A stretch of DNA of 64,000 nt. Origin: Pseudoxanthomonas sp. (GTDB taxonomy: Bacteria; Pseudomonadota; Gammaproteobacteria; Xanthomonadales; Xanthomonadaceae). Shown in pieces: positions 26,667 through 35,312 of the stretch; position 1 is the first letter of the stretch; each line of letters begins with the position of its first letter. The notes below the pieces were generated by a model, which worked only from the letters and a program-made list of their open reading frames with translations, had not been told where the DNA came from and made no database searches. Where the stretch lies: positions 372,001-436,000 of the forward strand of contig NZ_CP114978.1 of the NCBI RefSeq assembly GCF_027498035.1, read 5' to 3'. A program made the translations under genes and the position numbers.

Positions 26667-27083
26667 TCAGTGGGTGAAGTCGTCGTGGCAGGCCTTGCAG
26701 GCTTCGCCGATCTTGGCAAGCGTGGCCTGGGTGTCGGGGCAGCCGGCCGGTGGTGCGGACAAAGCACCATCCAGCGTGGCGCGCAACTGGCTGGCATGGG
26801 TGACGAAGCGCTGGTCTTCAGCTAGGTCCGGGAAGGCGGTTTCCAGGTCGTTGCCGACCGCACGCAGCGTCTGCAGGCGGGGCAGGGCATCACTGCTGGT
26901 GCAGCGGTTCTGGGCGATGTTCTGCTTCAGGACTTCGGTCTGCTTGTCCATCACGTGCATCACGCTGTGCGGGAACGGGTCCTTGCGCGCCTGTAACGCC
27001 CGCATGGCCATCACGGTGGCAATGACACCCACCAGCAGGCCAAGCAGAAAGAGGAACAGGAAACGTGATGCCTGGCTGGCCAT
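26667..27083 (-). CDS. membrane-anchored c-type cytochrome, c'-like
   Basis: A 138-residue protein with an N-terminal anchor (about 6-28) and a helical periplasmic domain whose heme-c site CKACH (C129, C132, H133) lies at the extreme C-terminus. That position is typical of cytochrome c' and c556 four-helix bundles. The first half has a HVMDKQTEVLKQNIAQN helix. It may bind NO or serve in electron transfer. No other respiratory gene is adjacent, so its partner is unknown. Confidence 0.82.
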   Translation of the reverse strand: MASQASRFLFLFLLGLLVGVIATVMAMRALQARKDPFPHSVMHVMDKQTEVLKQNIAQNRCTSSDALPRLQTLRAVGNDLETAFPDLAEDQRFVTHASQLRATLDGALSAPPAGCPDTQATLAKIGEACKACHDDFTH

Positions 27084-27159
27084 GCGGCGGGCTCCGTGCT
27101 GGGGACTGGACGGATGGTACGACGCGCAGCGCCAAGGCCGCGACCCTTAAACTACCCGC

Positions 27160-28014
27160 ATGAATGCCATCGCCTCCGCTGCCCCTGTCATCTCCACGGT
27201 CTGGAAAGAGCGCTTCGCCGGCGTCGATCGCCTGTATGGCGTCGGTGCGGTCGCGCGGTTCTCGCGATCCTCGGTGGTCGTGATCGGCATGGGCGGCGTG
27301 GGTTCGTGGGTGGTCGAAGCGCTGGCGCGCTCCGGCGTGGGCAAGCTGACCCTAATCGATGCCGATGACATCTGCCTGTCCAACACCAATCGGCAGTTGC
27401 CGGCCCTGGATGGCCAGTACGGACGCAACAAGGTCGTGGTCATGGCCGAGCGCTGCCGGGCAATCAACCCGGAGATTCAGGTCGAGGTGGTGGAGTCGTT
27501 CCTGGTGGCGTCCAACATGGAAGCGCTGCTCGGCGGCGCCCCGGATCTGGTGATCGATGCCTGCGACAGCTTCCGCACCAAGGTTGAAACCATCGCCTGG
27601 TGCCGCCGCCGCAAGCTGCCGATGATCACCGTGGGTTCGGCCGGTGGTCGTACCGATGCCACCCAGGTGCGCGTGCGTGACCTGTCGCGGACCGAGCACG
27701 ACGCGATGCTCGCGCTGGTGCGCAAGAAGCTGCGCGGCGAGTTCAATTTCCCGAAGGGCGCGAAACGCTACTTCGGCATCTCGGCGATCTACTCGCTGGA
27801 GAATGTGCAGTACCCGCAGCCCGACGGCAGCGTCTGCGGCCTGCGTCCGGTGCTCGGCGCCGATGCGGCATTGAAGCTGGATTGCGGCGCAGGCCTGGGT
27901 GCAGCCACCCATATCACCGGAACCTTCGCTTTCGCAGCAGCGGGCAGGGCGTTGGAATTGCTGCTCAGGCCCAAACGCAGCGAAGCTGCGCCGGTCGAGG
28001 ACTCAGGCGGGTAA
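27160..28014 (+). CDS. tcdA: tRNA threonylcarbamoyladenosine dehydratase
   Basis: A 284-residue ThiF/MoeB-fold E1-like enzyme (TcdA/CsdL) that uses ATP to cyclise t6A37 to ct6A in ANN-decoding tRNAs. The nucleotide site is IGMGGVGSWVVEALARSG (from about 43), followed by LIDADD for ribose/Mg binding. It ends overlapping the convergent tatD gene by 12 bases. The start ATG 27160 gives the common ERFAGVDRLYG opening. Confidence 0.92.
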   Translation: MNAIASAAPVISTVWKERFAGVDRLYGVGAVARFSRSSVVVIGMGGVGSWVVEALARSGVGKLTLIDADDICLSNTNRQLPALDGQYGRNKVVVMAERCRAINPEIQVEVVESFLVASNMEALLGGAPDLVIDACDSFRTKVETIAWCRRRKLPMITVGSAGGRTDATQVRVRDLSRTEHDAMLALVRKKLRGEFNFPKGAKRYFGISAIYSLENVQYPQPDGSVCGLRPVLGADAALKLDCGAGLGAATHITGTFAFAAAGRALELLLRPKRSEAAPVEDSGG

Positions 28015-28767
28015 ACGGAACAGGCGCGTTGCGTTGTCCGAAGTCGCCTTGGCGATCACCTCGGGTGCGACGCCACGCAATCCGGCGATGGTGTCGCAGA
28101 CCAGCGACAGGCGTGCGGGTTCATTACGTTGGCCGCGGTGTTCGGCATCGGGCTGGTCCGGTGCGTCGGTTTCCAGCAGCAGTTGCTCCAGCGGCATCGT
28201 CGCGGCCAGTCGGCGCAGTCGTTGCGCGCGTTCGTAGGTCACCGGCCCGCCCAGGCCAAGCAGGAATCCGTGTTCCCACAGTTGCCTGGCCTGCTCGATG
28301 CTGCCGGCATAACTGTGCACCACGCCACGCAGCGGGCCGAACTTGCGGATGGCCACGATCACCGCTTCGGTGGCCTTGCGTGCGTGGACGATGACGGGCA
28401 GGTCGAACTCGCGCGCCAGCGCAAGCTGGCCTTCGAAATAGCGCTGCTGGGTCGCGTGGTCCAGGTCTCCCACATGGAAATCCAGGCCGCATTCGCCGAT
28501 GGCGACTGGGCGTTCGCGTTCGATCCAGTCGCGCAGATCCGCCAGGTGTTCCGGGCGGTGGGCCGACAGGAACATCGGGTGCAGGCCGTAGGCGGGAAAC
28601 AGTCCGCTTTCAGGCCGACACACCTCGCGCAGCTTGGGCCAGCCGGCCGCATCGATGGCCGGGACGATCTGGCGCGTGACGCCGGCCTGCCGAGCGCGCA
28701 CGATGACCTCGGCGCGATCAGCGTCGAACGCGCCGGCGTCGAGATGGCAATGGCTGTCGGTGAACAT
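28003..28767 (-). CDS. TatD-family metal-dependent hydrolase
   Basis: A 254-residue amidohydrolase-fold enzyme. Metal ligands show in FTDSHCHLDAG at the start, GECGLDFH (about 92-99), VIVHARKA and ETDAPDQP near 200. TatD proteins act as DNases or in D-Tyr-tRNA and quality-control reactions; several paralogues are usual per genome and this one resembles the YjjV branch. It lies five bases after a small membrane-protein gene on the same strand, hence probably an operon. Confidence 0.9.
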   Translation of the reverse strand: MFTDSHCHLDAGAFDADRAEVIVRARQAGVTRQIVPAIDAAGWPKLREVCRPESGLFPAYGLHPMFLSAHRPEHLADLRDWIERERPVAIGECGLDFHVGDLDHATQQRYFEGQLALAREFDLPVIVHARKATEAVIVAIRKFGPLRGVVHSYAGSIEQARQLWEHGFLLGLGGPVTYERAQRLRRLAATMPLEQLLLETDAPDQPDAEHRGQRNEPARLSLVCDTIAGLRGVAPEVIAKATSDNATRLFRLPA

Positions 28768-28772
28768 CGGGC

Positions 28773-28997
28773 TCAGCGGCTGGGGCGCTGCGGCGGCACG
28801 TCCAGCGGCGGCTGCTTGCGCTCCTTCCAGCTGGCCAGCAGCAGCGTGCCCAGGCCGAGCAGGATTTCATCGGCGAACGGCACCACGTCCGGCACCACCA
28901 GATCGATCGCGAACAGCAGCGCGGTGATCTTGAATAGCGTCGGATAGCGCAGTCTGCGCGCCCAGGTCAGGAACGGAAGCGTCAGGGGATTGGGCAT
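28773..28997 (-). CDS. DUF6116-like small membrane protein
   Basis: A 74-residue protein with two hydrophobic segments (about 20-36 and 43-56) and a Pro/Arg tail. LPFLTWARRLRYPTLFKIT is the conserved-looking N-terminus. ATG 28997 is used; a longer in-frame start would add 16 non-homologous residues. It sits directly before tatD (5-base gap). I know no function; the DUF assignment is moderate. Confidence 0.7.
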   Translation of the reverse strand: MPNPLTLPFLTWARRLRYPTLFKITALLFAIDLVVPDVVPFADEILLGLGTLLLASWKERKQPPLDVPPQRPSR

Positions 28998-29171
28998 GGG
29001 CACACCGCGTCGCGGGATGTCGGAATGAGGTGGAAACGCTAACACGCACCCCTGCGCGCAGCATCGTTCATGCGGCAGGCGGTTTCTCCTGTGTCAATCG
29101 ATGCCTTGTTCAGCTTTGGGCGGCAACAATCCACGCCATCATCACTCGGGTCCACCCGCCCGGAGGTTTCC

Positions 29172-29993
29172 ATGAAGAACACCACCACCATGATCCTCGT
29201 TGGCGCTGGCGCGCTGCTGTTCGGCGGCGTGGCCACTGCGGCCTACATGCAGCATCGGACGTCTGCCCAGACTTCTTCCACGGTGGAAGCCGAAGCGCCT
29301 GCGATTTCTGCGCTGGATACGACCGAAGCCCTGCCGGCCAGCGACGTGCCGACCGGCGCGGCCCTGCAGTACGCCGACGTGGTCAGCGTCAATCCCATCA
29401 CCAAGAAGGGAACGCTGTACGCCACCGTGATCGGCACCGATCCGGTCCGTGAAACGACCACCACGACCACGCCGCAGGAAGTCTGCAAGGACGTGGTGGT
29501 CAACGAGCGCCTGCCTGAGCGCGACGGCAATGTCGGCGGCACGGTGGTCGGCGCGGTCGTTGGTGGCCTGCTAGGCCATCAGGTCGGCGGTGGCCATGGC
29601 CGCGACGCGGCGACGGTTGCGGGTGCGGCAGCCGGTGGGTTGATCGGCAATCGCGTCGACCGCAACCATGTCGGTGGTCGGGTGGTCCAGCGTACCGAGC
29701 GCCAATGCCATACCGAGAATGCGACGTCCGAGTCCTCGCACGTGACCGGGTACAACGTGACCTATCGCAACCAGGATGGCACCACCGGCACCATGCGCAT
29801 GGATGAAAAGCCGGGCAGCCGCATTGCCATGGGCAGCGCCAGCAACATCACCGGGTACAACGTGACCTATCGCTATGAAGGGCAGGAAAAGACGGTGCGT
29901 CTGGACAACAAGCCGGATTCGGACCGCCTGCCGGTGATCGACGGCCGCGTGGTGACCCAGACTGCTTCGGTGGATGCCGACGGCAAGGGTTGA
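29172..29993 (+). CDS. glycine-zipper envelope protein with duplicated C-terminal motif
   Basis: A 273-residue protein with an N-terminal signal/anchor (about 5-25), a Thr-rich region, a UmoD/SlyB-like glycine zipper (GGTVVGAVVGGLLGHQVGG and TVAGAAAGGLIGNRVD, about 120-165) and a C-terminal part with two copies of a TGYNVTYR unit (about 197-225 and 228-256). GGAGG lies before ATG 29172. The family sits in or at the outer membrane; a role in envelope homeostasis is inferred. A strong terminator follows. Confidence 0.83.
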   Translation: MKNTTTMILVGAGALLFGGVATAAYMQHRTSAQTSSTVEAEAPAISALDTTEALPASDVPTGAALQYADVVSVNPITKKGTLYATVIGTDPVRETTTTTTPQEVCKDVVVNERLPERDGNVGGTVVGAVVGGLLGHQVGGGHGRDAATVAGAAAGGLIGNRVDRNHVGGRVVQRTERQCHTENATSESSHVTGYNVTYRNQDGTTGTMRMDEKPGSRIAMGSASNITGYNVTYRYEGQEKTVRLDNKPDSDRLPVIDGRVVTQTASVDADGKG

Positions 29994-30018
29994 TTGCCGC
30001 GTGAGTGGTTGAACGAAG

Positions 30019-30043
30019 AAAGCCGGCGCAAGCCGGCTTTTTT
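30019..30043 (+). terminator. Rho-independent terminator
   Basis: A 9-bp stem (30019-30027 with 30032-30040), GCAA loop, and six T. It ends the glycine-zipper gene and directly abuts the 71-bp tandem repeat. Confidence 0.9.
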
Positions 30044-30185
30044 CATGGCGCACATCCCTGTGCGCCACCCTTGGGGCGGCTTCGCCGTGAAAAACGGCTG
30101 TCCTGCCGTTCTTTCATGGCGCACATCCCTGTGCGGCACCCTTGGGGTGGCTTCGCGGTGGAAAACAGCTGCCCTGCCGTTTTTT
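30044..30185. repeat. two tandem copies of a 71-bp hairpin-rich repeat
   Basis: Copy 1 is 30044-30114 and copy 2 is 30115-30185, differing at a handful of positions; CATGG at 30186 begins a broken third copy. Each unit holds three successive dyads: GGCGCACA-TCCC-TGTGCGCC, GGCG-GCTT-CGCC, and AACGGC-TGTCCT-GCCGTT followed by a T-rich end. The last is terminator-like. Copy 1 is fully self-complementary in all three; copy 2 has mismatches in stems 1 and 3. The rest of 29994-30346 holds no gene. It looks like an intergenic repeat family. Confidence 0.85.
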
Positions 30186-30346
30186 CATGGGTGCGGAGTT
30201 CTGGCGCAAGGTGCGCGGATACAATCGACAGGTGCCACCGGGGAAACCGGTCGCGACCGGCGTGGGCCAGTCCCGGCGGTTGCGGCGGAGGTGGCGAACG
30301 CGTCGTCATGAACACTGCCGGTTTCAAGGCCGGCCCTGGGGAATCG

Positions 30347-32968
30347 ATGTTGTGGAAGTCTGGTGTGGCCGGGGTGCTGCTGTGGCTATGCGCCATGGTG
30401 CCGGGATGGGCGCAGGACCGGCCGACGATGGGGCCCTCGCCAGCGTGGGTGGTCGGCGAGGAACTGGTGGCGCGGGCCGGGCCGGCAGCCGATGGCGATG
30501 ACCTGCGCTACGAGGTGGTGTCCGACCAGGTCGACCTGACCGCGGACAAGCCGGTCTGGCATCGTCATATCCGCTACCTGATCGTGCGCGAGCGCGGCCT
30601 GTCCGACGCAGGCAGCATCAGCATCGGCTACCAGCCCGATTACCAGTCGCTGGTGCTCAACCAGTTGGACGTGGTCCGCGAGGGCCAGCGCATCGACATG
30701 CGCGAACGCGCCCACTACGCGCGGCTGCGGCGCGAGGAAGACCTTGCCGCCGGGTTGCTCGACGGCGAGCTGACCTTGAACGTGACCGTGCCGGACCTGC
30801 GCGTTGGCGACCGGGTTGACTACAGCTTCAGCGTGGTCGGCGACAACCCGATCTTCGGCAATGCGTATTACGAAACCTATTCAGCCCGCTATGGCGTGCC
30901 GCTGGCGTTCCGTCGCGTGCGTGTTCGGACGCCGGCGGCGCGGCCGCTGTTCTCCAGGGTCACCGCGTCCGGTTTCGATGTGAGCCGCGTGCAGGCCGGC
31001 GGCATGGCGACGCTGGACATCACCGGGCGCAACCTGCCGGCCGTGCGCGCGCCGGATGAAACGCCGGAAGGGTTTGACAGCTTCGGCCGTATCAGCCTGT
31101 CCACGGTCAAGGACTGGGCGGGCGTGGTGGACTGGGCGGTGCCGTTGTATCCGCGGGCATTTTCCGACCAGGCCGTGGCGCGCGAGGTCGCACGCCAGCT
31201 CGCGCTCGATCCGTCCCAGCCGGAAGGCGCGCTGCTGCGGGCCGTGGCCTTCGTCCAGGGCCAGGTCCGCTACACCGGCCTGGACATGGGCGACAACTCG
31301 CACAAGCCGCATCCACCGGAAGACACGCTGCGCGACCGCTACGGCGACTGCAAGGACAAGGCGACGCTGCTGATCGCGCTGCTGCAGCTGGCTGGCGTGC
31401 GTGCCGAACCGGTGTTGGTCAACACCCGGCCGGGCTATGACCTGCAGGCCGCGTTGCCAGGCGCCAACGTGTTCGACCATGTAGTCGTGCGCGCGCACCT
31501 GCCTACGGGCGAGGTGTGGATCGATGCCACCCGCGACCGCGAAGAGGGTCCGCTGGCCGAACGTCGTGCGCTGCCGTTCCAGTACGGCCTGCCGCTGGTG
31601 GCCGGTGCGACCGGGCTGGTGGGTATCCCATATCCAGCGCCGTCGCGGCCGCAGGTCGAGGTCGCCGAACGCATGACGATCGGCCGCGATGGCGATCGCT
31701 ACACCACCGGCTTCGATGTCGTGACCACCTACCGCCAGGGCCAGGGCGACGACGTGCTGGCGGCGTTCCGTAATGACGGTGCGGCCGAACAGGGGCGTCG
31801 CTACCTGCGCTACATGCGCGGCTTCTACGAAGGCATCCAGGCCAAGGGCGATCCGCGTGCGGACGAGGCAAGCGAGGGGGGCCTGACCACGCACGAGGCT
31901 TACACGCTGGGTTGGGACCAGGCCGACGGCGACATGGTCGATGTGTGGCTGTTCCAGTTCAACGACTGGATGAAGGAGATATCCACTGACGCGCGCACCA
32001 CGCCGCTGGCGCTGCAGGGGCCACGTTTTGCCCGGCAGCGGGTGGAAGTCCAGGTGCAGGGGCCGCTGGACGTCCCCGACAGGCGCCAGGAGATCAGCAA
32101 TCCCTGGTTCCGCTTCGTTCGCACCGAGCATGTCCAGGGCCAGGCACTGGTCATCACCGGCGAGTGGTCGCGCCTGGCGACCCAGGTGCCGGCCAGCGGG
32201 ATCGCCCAGGCTGCCAGCGACATGGAAAAGGCGCGCGCGCTGCTGGTGTTCACCCTGGACATGGACAGCGGTGCCTCGCTGGGCAAGGCCGGCTGGCGCG
32301 ACTGGGCCTGGCCGGTCGCGGGCGTCCTGTTGGCGATCGTGCTGGTGCTGGTGTGTTTTCCGATGCGCCGCGGCGTCACGCCGATGGCGATGTTGTTCGC
32401 ACCGAAGGCCGCTGCGCCCAGGCTGCAGGGCCATGCGTGGGCCATGCGCGTGGCCTGGGCCGTCTATTTCGCGGTGACCTACGTCGACCTGCTGGCCCAG
32501 CACCTGGAGCCGGGGTCGAAGATTCCCGCGCAGTTCGTGGCGCTGGGTCTGATCTTTGGCGCGATGATCGGTGGCTGGCTGCGCGCGGCCCTGTCGGCGG
32601 GTTTCCTGCGGCTGTCGCTGAGCTGGCTGAAGTGCAGGGCCGCGCGGTTCGACGCGCTGCTGGCGGCGCTGGTGGCAGCGGCATTCCCGATGCTGCCTTT
32701 CACCCTGGGCGCGCTGGCGGCACTGCAGGGGCATGTCAGTTGGCTGCACGAGGACTTCCCGTCCGAATCCGCCCACCTGCCGGGCATCATGGTGGCTGGC
32801 GTGTTGCTGGTGATCGGCTACGGCTGGTCTTTCGTGGCTTCGGTCTGCGCGGTCGCTGGCGTGGCGTCCATCTCGCGTCGGCGTGCGCTGGTGGGCTTCC
32901 TGATTCCGGCGGCTGTCGTGTTGGTGCTGGTCGGCGTGGTGGCAGGCATCGTTAGACTGGCGCGCTGA
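30347..32968 (+). CDS. DUF3857 and transglutaminase-domain membrane protein
   Basis: An 873-residue protein. A signal peptide (about 1-22) leads to a DUF3857 beta domain, then a transglutaminase-like fold with the Cys-His-Asp set C335 (GDCKDKATLL), H378 (VFDHVVV) and D393 (WIDATRD). The C-terminal third (about 640-873) has several membrane helices. The family is periplasm-facing; members may act as proteases or peptide transferases, but the substrate is unknown. ATG 30347 has GGGGA upstream; ATG 30308 is in frame but lacks a ribosome site and a good signal peptide. Confidence 0.85.
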   Translation: MLWKSGVAGVLLWLCAMVPGWAQDRPTMGPSPAWVVGEELVARAGPAADGDDLRYEVVSDQVDLTADKPVWHRHIRYLIVRERGLSDAGSISIGYQPDYQSLVLNQLDVVREGQRIDMRERAHYARLRREEDLAAGLLDGELTLNVTVPDLRVGDRVDYSFSVVGDNPIFGNAYYETYSARYGVPLAFRRVRVRTPAARPLFSRVTASGFDVSRVQAGGMATLDITGRNLPAVRAPDETPEGFDSFGRISLSTVKDWAGVVDWAVPLYPRAFSDQAVAREVARQLALDPSQPEGALLRAVAFVQGQVRYTGLDMGDNSHKPHPPEDTLRDRYGDCKDKATLLIALLQLAGVRAEPVLVNTRPGYDLQAALPGANVFDHVVVRAHLPTGEVWIDATRDREEGPLAERRALPFQYGLPLVAGATGLVGIPYPAPSRPQVEVAERMTIGRDGDRYTTGFDVVTTYRQGQGDDVLAAFRNDGAAEQGRRYLRYMRGFYEGIQAKGDPRADEASEGGLTTHEAYTLGWDQADGDMVDVWLFQFNDWMKEISTDARTTPLALQGPRFARQRVEVQVQGPLDVPDRRQEISNPWFRFVRTEHVQGQALVITGEWSRLATQVPASGIAQAASDMEKARALLVFTLDMDSGASLGKAGWRDWAWPVAGVLLAIVLVLVCFPMRRGVTPMAMLFAPKAAAPRLQGHAWAMRVAWAVYFAVTYVDLLAQHLEPGSKIPAQFVALGLIFGAMIGGWLRAALSAGFLRLSLSWLKCRAARFDALLAALVAAAFPMLPFTLGALAALQGHVSWLHEDFPSESAHLPGIMVAGVLLVIGYGWSFVASVCAVAGVASISRRRALVGFLIPAAVVLVLVGVVAGIVRLAR

Positions 32969-32991
32969 CTCTTTCGACCAGGGACCTATGC

Positions 32992-33540
32992 ATGAGCGTG
33001 TTCGATCTCCAGCTTGAAACGGATCGCCTGCTGTTGCGCCCGCCGCGTGCGGAAGACCTGGATGCCTGGGCCGATTTCAGCGCCGACGAAGCGGCCATGC
33101 GCCACCTTGGCGGGACGATGCCGCGTTCGGTCGCCTGGCGCAGTCTGGCGACGGTGGTCGGCGCCTGGCACATGCAGCGGTTCGGCTTCTTCTTCGTGTT
33201 CGAGAAAAGCACCGGTGCCTGGGTCGGTCGGGTGGGTCCATGGCATCCCGAAGGCTGGCCGGGGACCGAAGTCGGCTGGGCGATCCGCCGCGACCACTGG
33301 GGCAAGGGCTACGCCCCGGAAGCTGCGCGGGCCACGATGGACTGGGTGTTCGCCCAGCATCCCTGGCAGGAGGTGATCCACACCATCGCGCCGGACAACC
33401 ACGGCTCCAAGGCGGTGGCTGCCAAGCTGGGCTCTGGCCTGCTGCGCATGGGCACCTTGCCGGCGCCGTACGCAGGCCAAGTGGTTGAAGTCTGGGGACA
33501 GGCCCGCGCGCAATGGTTAGCGCAGGAGGCGGCGCGATGA
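32992..33540 (+). CDS. GNAT-family N-acetyltransferase
   Basis: A 182-residue acetyl-CoA-dependent acetyltransferase of the RimJ/RimL-like type. It begins LQLETDRLLLRPPRAEDLDA; the acetyl-CoA site is the region EVGWAIRRDHWGKGYAPEA, holding the Q/RxxGxG/A-like turn, followed by the helix AARATMDWVF. Likely target is a protein N-terminus or small amine. It is coupled to the next gene by an ATGA overlap, suggesting a joint role with the GST. Confidence 0.88.
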   Translation: MSVFDLQLETDRLLLRPPRAEDLDAWADFSADEAAMRHLGGTMPRSVAWRSLATVVGAWHMQRFGFFFVFEKSTGAWVGRVGPWHPEGWPGTEVGWAIRRDHWGKGYAPEAARATMDWVFAQHPWQEVIHTIAPDNHGSKAVAAKLGSGLLRMGTLPAPYAGQVVEVWGQARAQWLAQEAAR

Positions 33541-34163
33541 TCACCGTGTATGGCATGTCCTCGTCAGGCAACTGCCACAAGGTGCGGATGGCGCTGGAAC
33601 TGCTCGACCGGCCCTATGCGTGGATCGAGACCGACAGCGCGGCGGGGCAGACCCGTACGCCAGATTTCCTGGCCAGGAATCCCAACGGTCGCGTGCCGAT
33701 CATCGAACGCGAGGACGGGAGCGTCCTGGCCGAATCCAACGCGATCCTGTGCTGGCTTGGCGAAGGCACGACGCTGATGCCGGCCGATGCCTGGGAACGC
33801 GCGCAGACGATGGCGTGGCTGTTCTTCGAGCAATACAGCCACGAGCCGTATGTCGCGGTGGCGCGCTTCATCTGTGGCTGGACGCCGGCTGATTCACCGC
33901 GCCGTGCGGAGCTGCCGCGCCTGCGCGAACGTGCCGGTGAGGCGCTGGCGGTGATGGAGCGTCATCTGCAGTCGTACGACTGGTTCGGCGGGCAGGGCTT
34001 GTCCATCGCCGACCTGGCGCTGTTTGCCTATACGCACTGCGCCGACGATGGCGGGATTTCACTGGCTGCGTTTCCGCAGTTGCGTGCCTGGCTGCAGCGC
34101 ATGTTGGCGTTGCCGCAGATCGAGGCGATGCCGTCGCCGCCGGGCTTGGTCGCGACCGCTTGA
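33537..34163 (+). CDS. glutathione S-transferase family protein
   Basis: A 208-residue GST with an N-terminal thioredoxin fold (MITVYGMSSSGNCHKVRMAL), active Ser in SSSGNC, cis-Pro segment GRVPIIER and ESNAIL for glutathione. The C-terminal helical domain has LSIADLALFAYTH with the conserved Asp. Start ATG 33537 overlaps the GNAT stop and has an AGGAGG site. It is distinct from the GST at 22235. Probable detoxification or peroxide-reducing role. Confidence 0.9.
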   Translation: MITVYGMSSSGNCHKVRMALELLDRPYAWIETDSAAGQTRTPDFLARNPNGRVPIIEREDGSVLAESNAILCWLGEGTTLMPADAWERAQTMAWLFFEQYSHEPYVAVARFICGWTPADSPRRAELPRLRERAGEALAVMERHLQSYDWFGGQGLSIADLALFAYTHCADDGGISLAAFPQLRAWLQRMLALPQIEAMPSPPGLVATA

Positions 34164-34184
34164 ACGCCAGCCGCGCGCGGTGCT

Positions 34185-35048
34185 TCAGCGGGCCAGGCCG
34201 TCCAGCAAGGTGAGCTGTCGCAGTGCCTGGCTGGCGCTGTGCAGGTCGCCCGGCGGATGATCCAGCGGCAGCACAGCCAGCACAGGTCCGGGCACGTGGG
34301 TGCTGGCGCAGACCACCAGGCCAAGGTTGCGCCCGGTTTCTTCGACAGGGGCGCCCGGAATCAACACGGCATCGCTTTCAAGCAATGCCAGGCCACGCTT
34401 GGCCTTGCCCAGGAAGTGGGTGCGGGCCACGATTTCCTGGCCGGGATAACAGCCCTTCTTCACGCTGAAGGCGCGCAGGCGTTCCAGTGACAACTGCTGT
34501 GGCGTCCACTGTTCACGCTGGGACGCCTCCAGCCGCGGCAGGCCATGACGCAGGTCGATGTCGCGCCAGCGGGCGAGGGCGGCGGCATCGGTTTCCACAT
34601 GGTGGGACGAGAGCCGCAGCGTGCGTGGCTGGTGCGCGCTGCCGACATCCAGTTCGATCTGGTCGCCCGTGACATGCATCAGCGCGCCCTGCGCGGCTTC
34701 GGGCGGGCCGAAACGCCCCTGGACCTGCAGGTCGGCCGGCACGTCCACCGTGACTTTCTTGCGGAAGACGAAGCGCTTGAGGGCCGTCGCCAACTCGATC
34801 GGCGGCATATCGGCCAGCACCAGCAGCAGTCGATCCGCAGCGACGCGCAGGACCGCGAACACCGCAATGACCCGTCCCTTGGGCGTCAGCCAGGCATTCC
34901 ACTGCCAGCGGCCGTCGTCCAGCGCATTGAGATCATTGGCAAACTGGGCCTGGGCGAACGCCACGGCGTCTGGGCCCTGCAGCGCTACCACGCCGTGGTC
35001 GGATAGGGCAAAGGCCCGGTCACTGGGAATTTGGCGGTTGTCAGTCAA
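34185..35048 (-). CDS. ygfZ: tRNA-modifying/Fe-S-maintenance protein YgfZ
   Basis: About 287 residues, GcvT-like folate-binding fold with the YgfZ signature KKGCYPGQE (the Cys needed for function). YgfZ supports Fe-S enzymes, including MiaB and SdhB, with tetrahydrofolate. The start is uncertain: an ATG at 35099 would overlap the SDHAF4-like gene's own start on the other strand, so TTG 35048 is preferred; the family-like sequence begins at about FALSDHGVVAL. Divergence from the SDH operon is suggestive, since SdhB is a known Fe-S client. Confidence 0.87.
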   Translation of the reverse strand: MTDNRQIPSDRAFALSDHGVVALQGPDAVAFAQAQFANDLNALDDGRWQWNAWLTPKGRVIAVFAVLRVAADRLLLVLADMPPIELATALKRFVFRKKVTVDVPADLQVQGRFGPPEAAQGALMHVTGDQIELDVGSAHQPRTLRLSSHHVETDAAALARWRDIDLRHGLPRLEASQREQWTPQQLSLERLRAFSVKKGCYPGQEIVARTHFLGKAKRGLALLESDAVLIPGAPVEETGRNLGLVVCASTHVPGPVLAVLPLDHPPGDLHSASQALRQLTLLDGLAR

Positions 35049-35087
35049 GAGCGCGAGGCTTAAAATTTTGTGCGTTGCGAGAATCAC
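35049..35087. promoter_or_regulatory. divergent AT-rich intergenic region of ygfZ and SDHAF4/sdh
   Basis: The 39 bases between the likely ygfZ start and the SDHAF4-like ATG contain a run AAAATTTT, the most AT-rich spot nearby. This is where a bidirectional promoter would be expected; I do not see convincing -35/-10 pairs. Confidence 0.3.
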
Positions 35088-35240
35088 ATGATAGGCCAAA
35101 CACCTCCCGCCCCCGAGCCCGATCCTGAAACGCTGAAGCCCGAACAGGCGCCAGTGCAGAAGGAGTACGGTGGGCGCGACGGCCCCGAGCCGACGCGTTA
35201 TGGAGACTGGGAAAAGAACGGGCGTTGTGTCGACTTCTGA
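35088..35240 (+). CDS. SDHAF4-like succinate dehydrogenase assembly factor (DUF1674)
   Basis: A 50-codon gene. The C-terminal half shows the DUF1674 hallmark YGGRDGPEPTRYGDWEKNGR followed by CVDF and the stop, after a Pro/Glu-rich head. The mitochondrial relative SDHAF4 binds flavinylated SdhA and protects it before SdhA-SdhB assembly. It starts 72 bases before the sdhC ATG and is co-directional, so it is likely the first gene of the SDH operon. No good ribosome site is seen before ATG 35088. Confidence 0.82.
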   Translation: MIGQTPPAPEPDPETLKPEQAPVQKEYGGRDGPEPTRYGDWEKNGRCVDF

Positions 35241-35312
35241 TGTCGATCATCACAGTGCCTTCCAGCCAACGCGGCCTTGAGTGACCGCCCAGCCGAGACA
35301 AAGAGCCACGCA

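Noticed and set aside
30044..30185. CRISPR-like array
   Set aside because: Only two 71-bp units directly abut, with no spacers and no cas genes.
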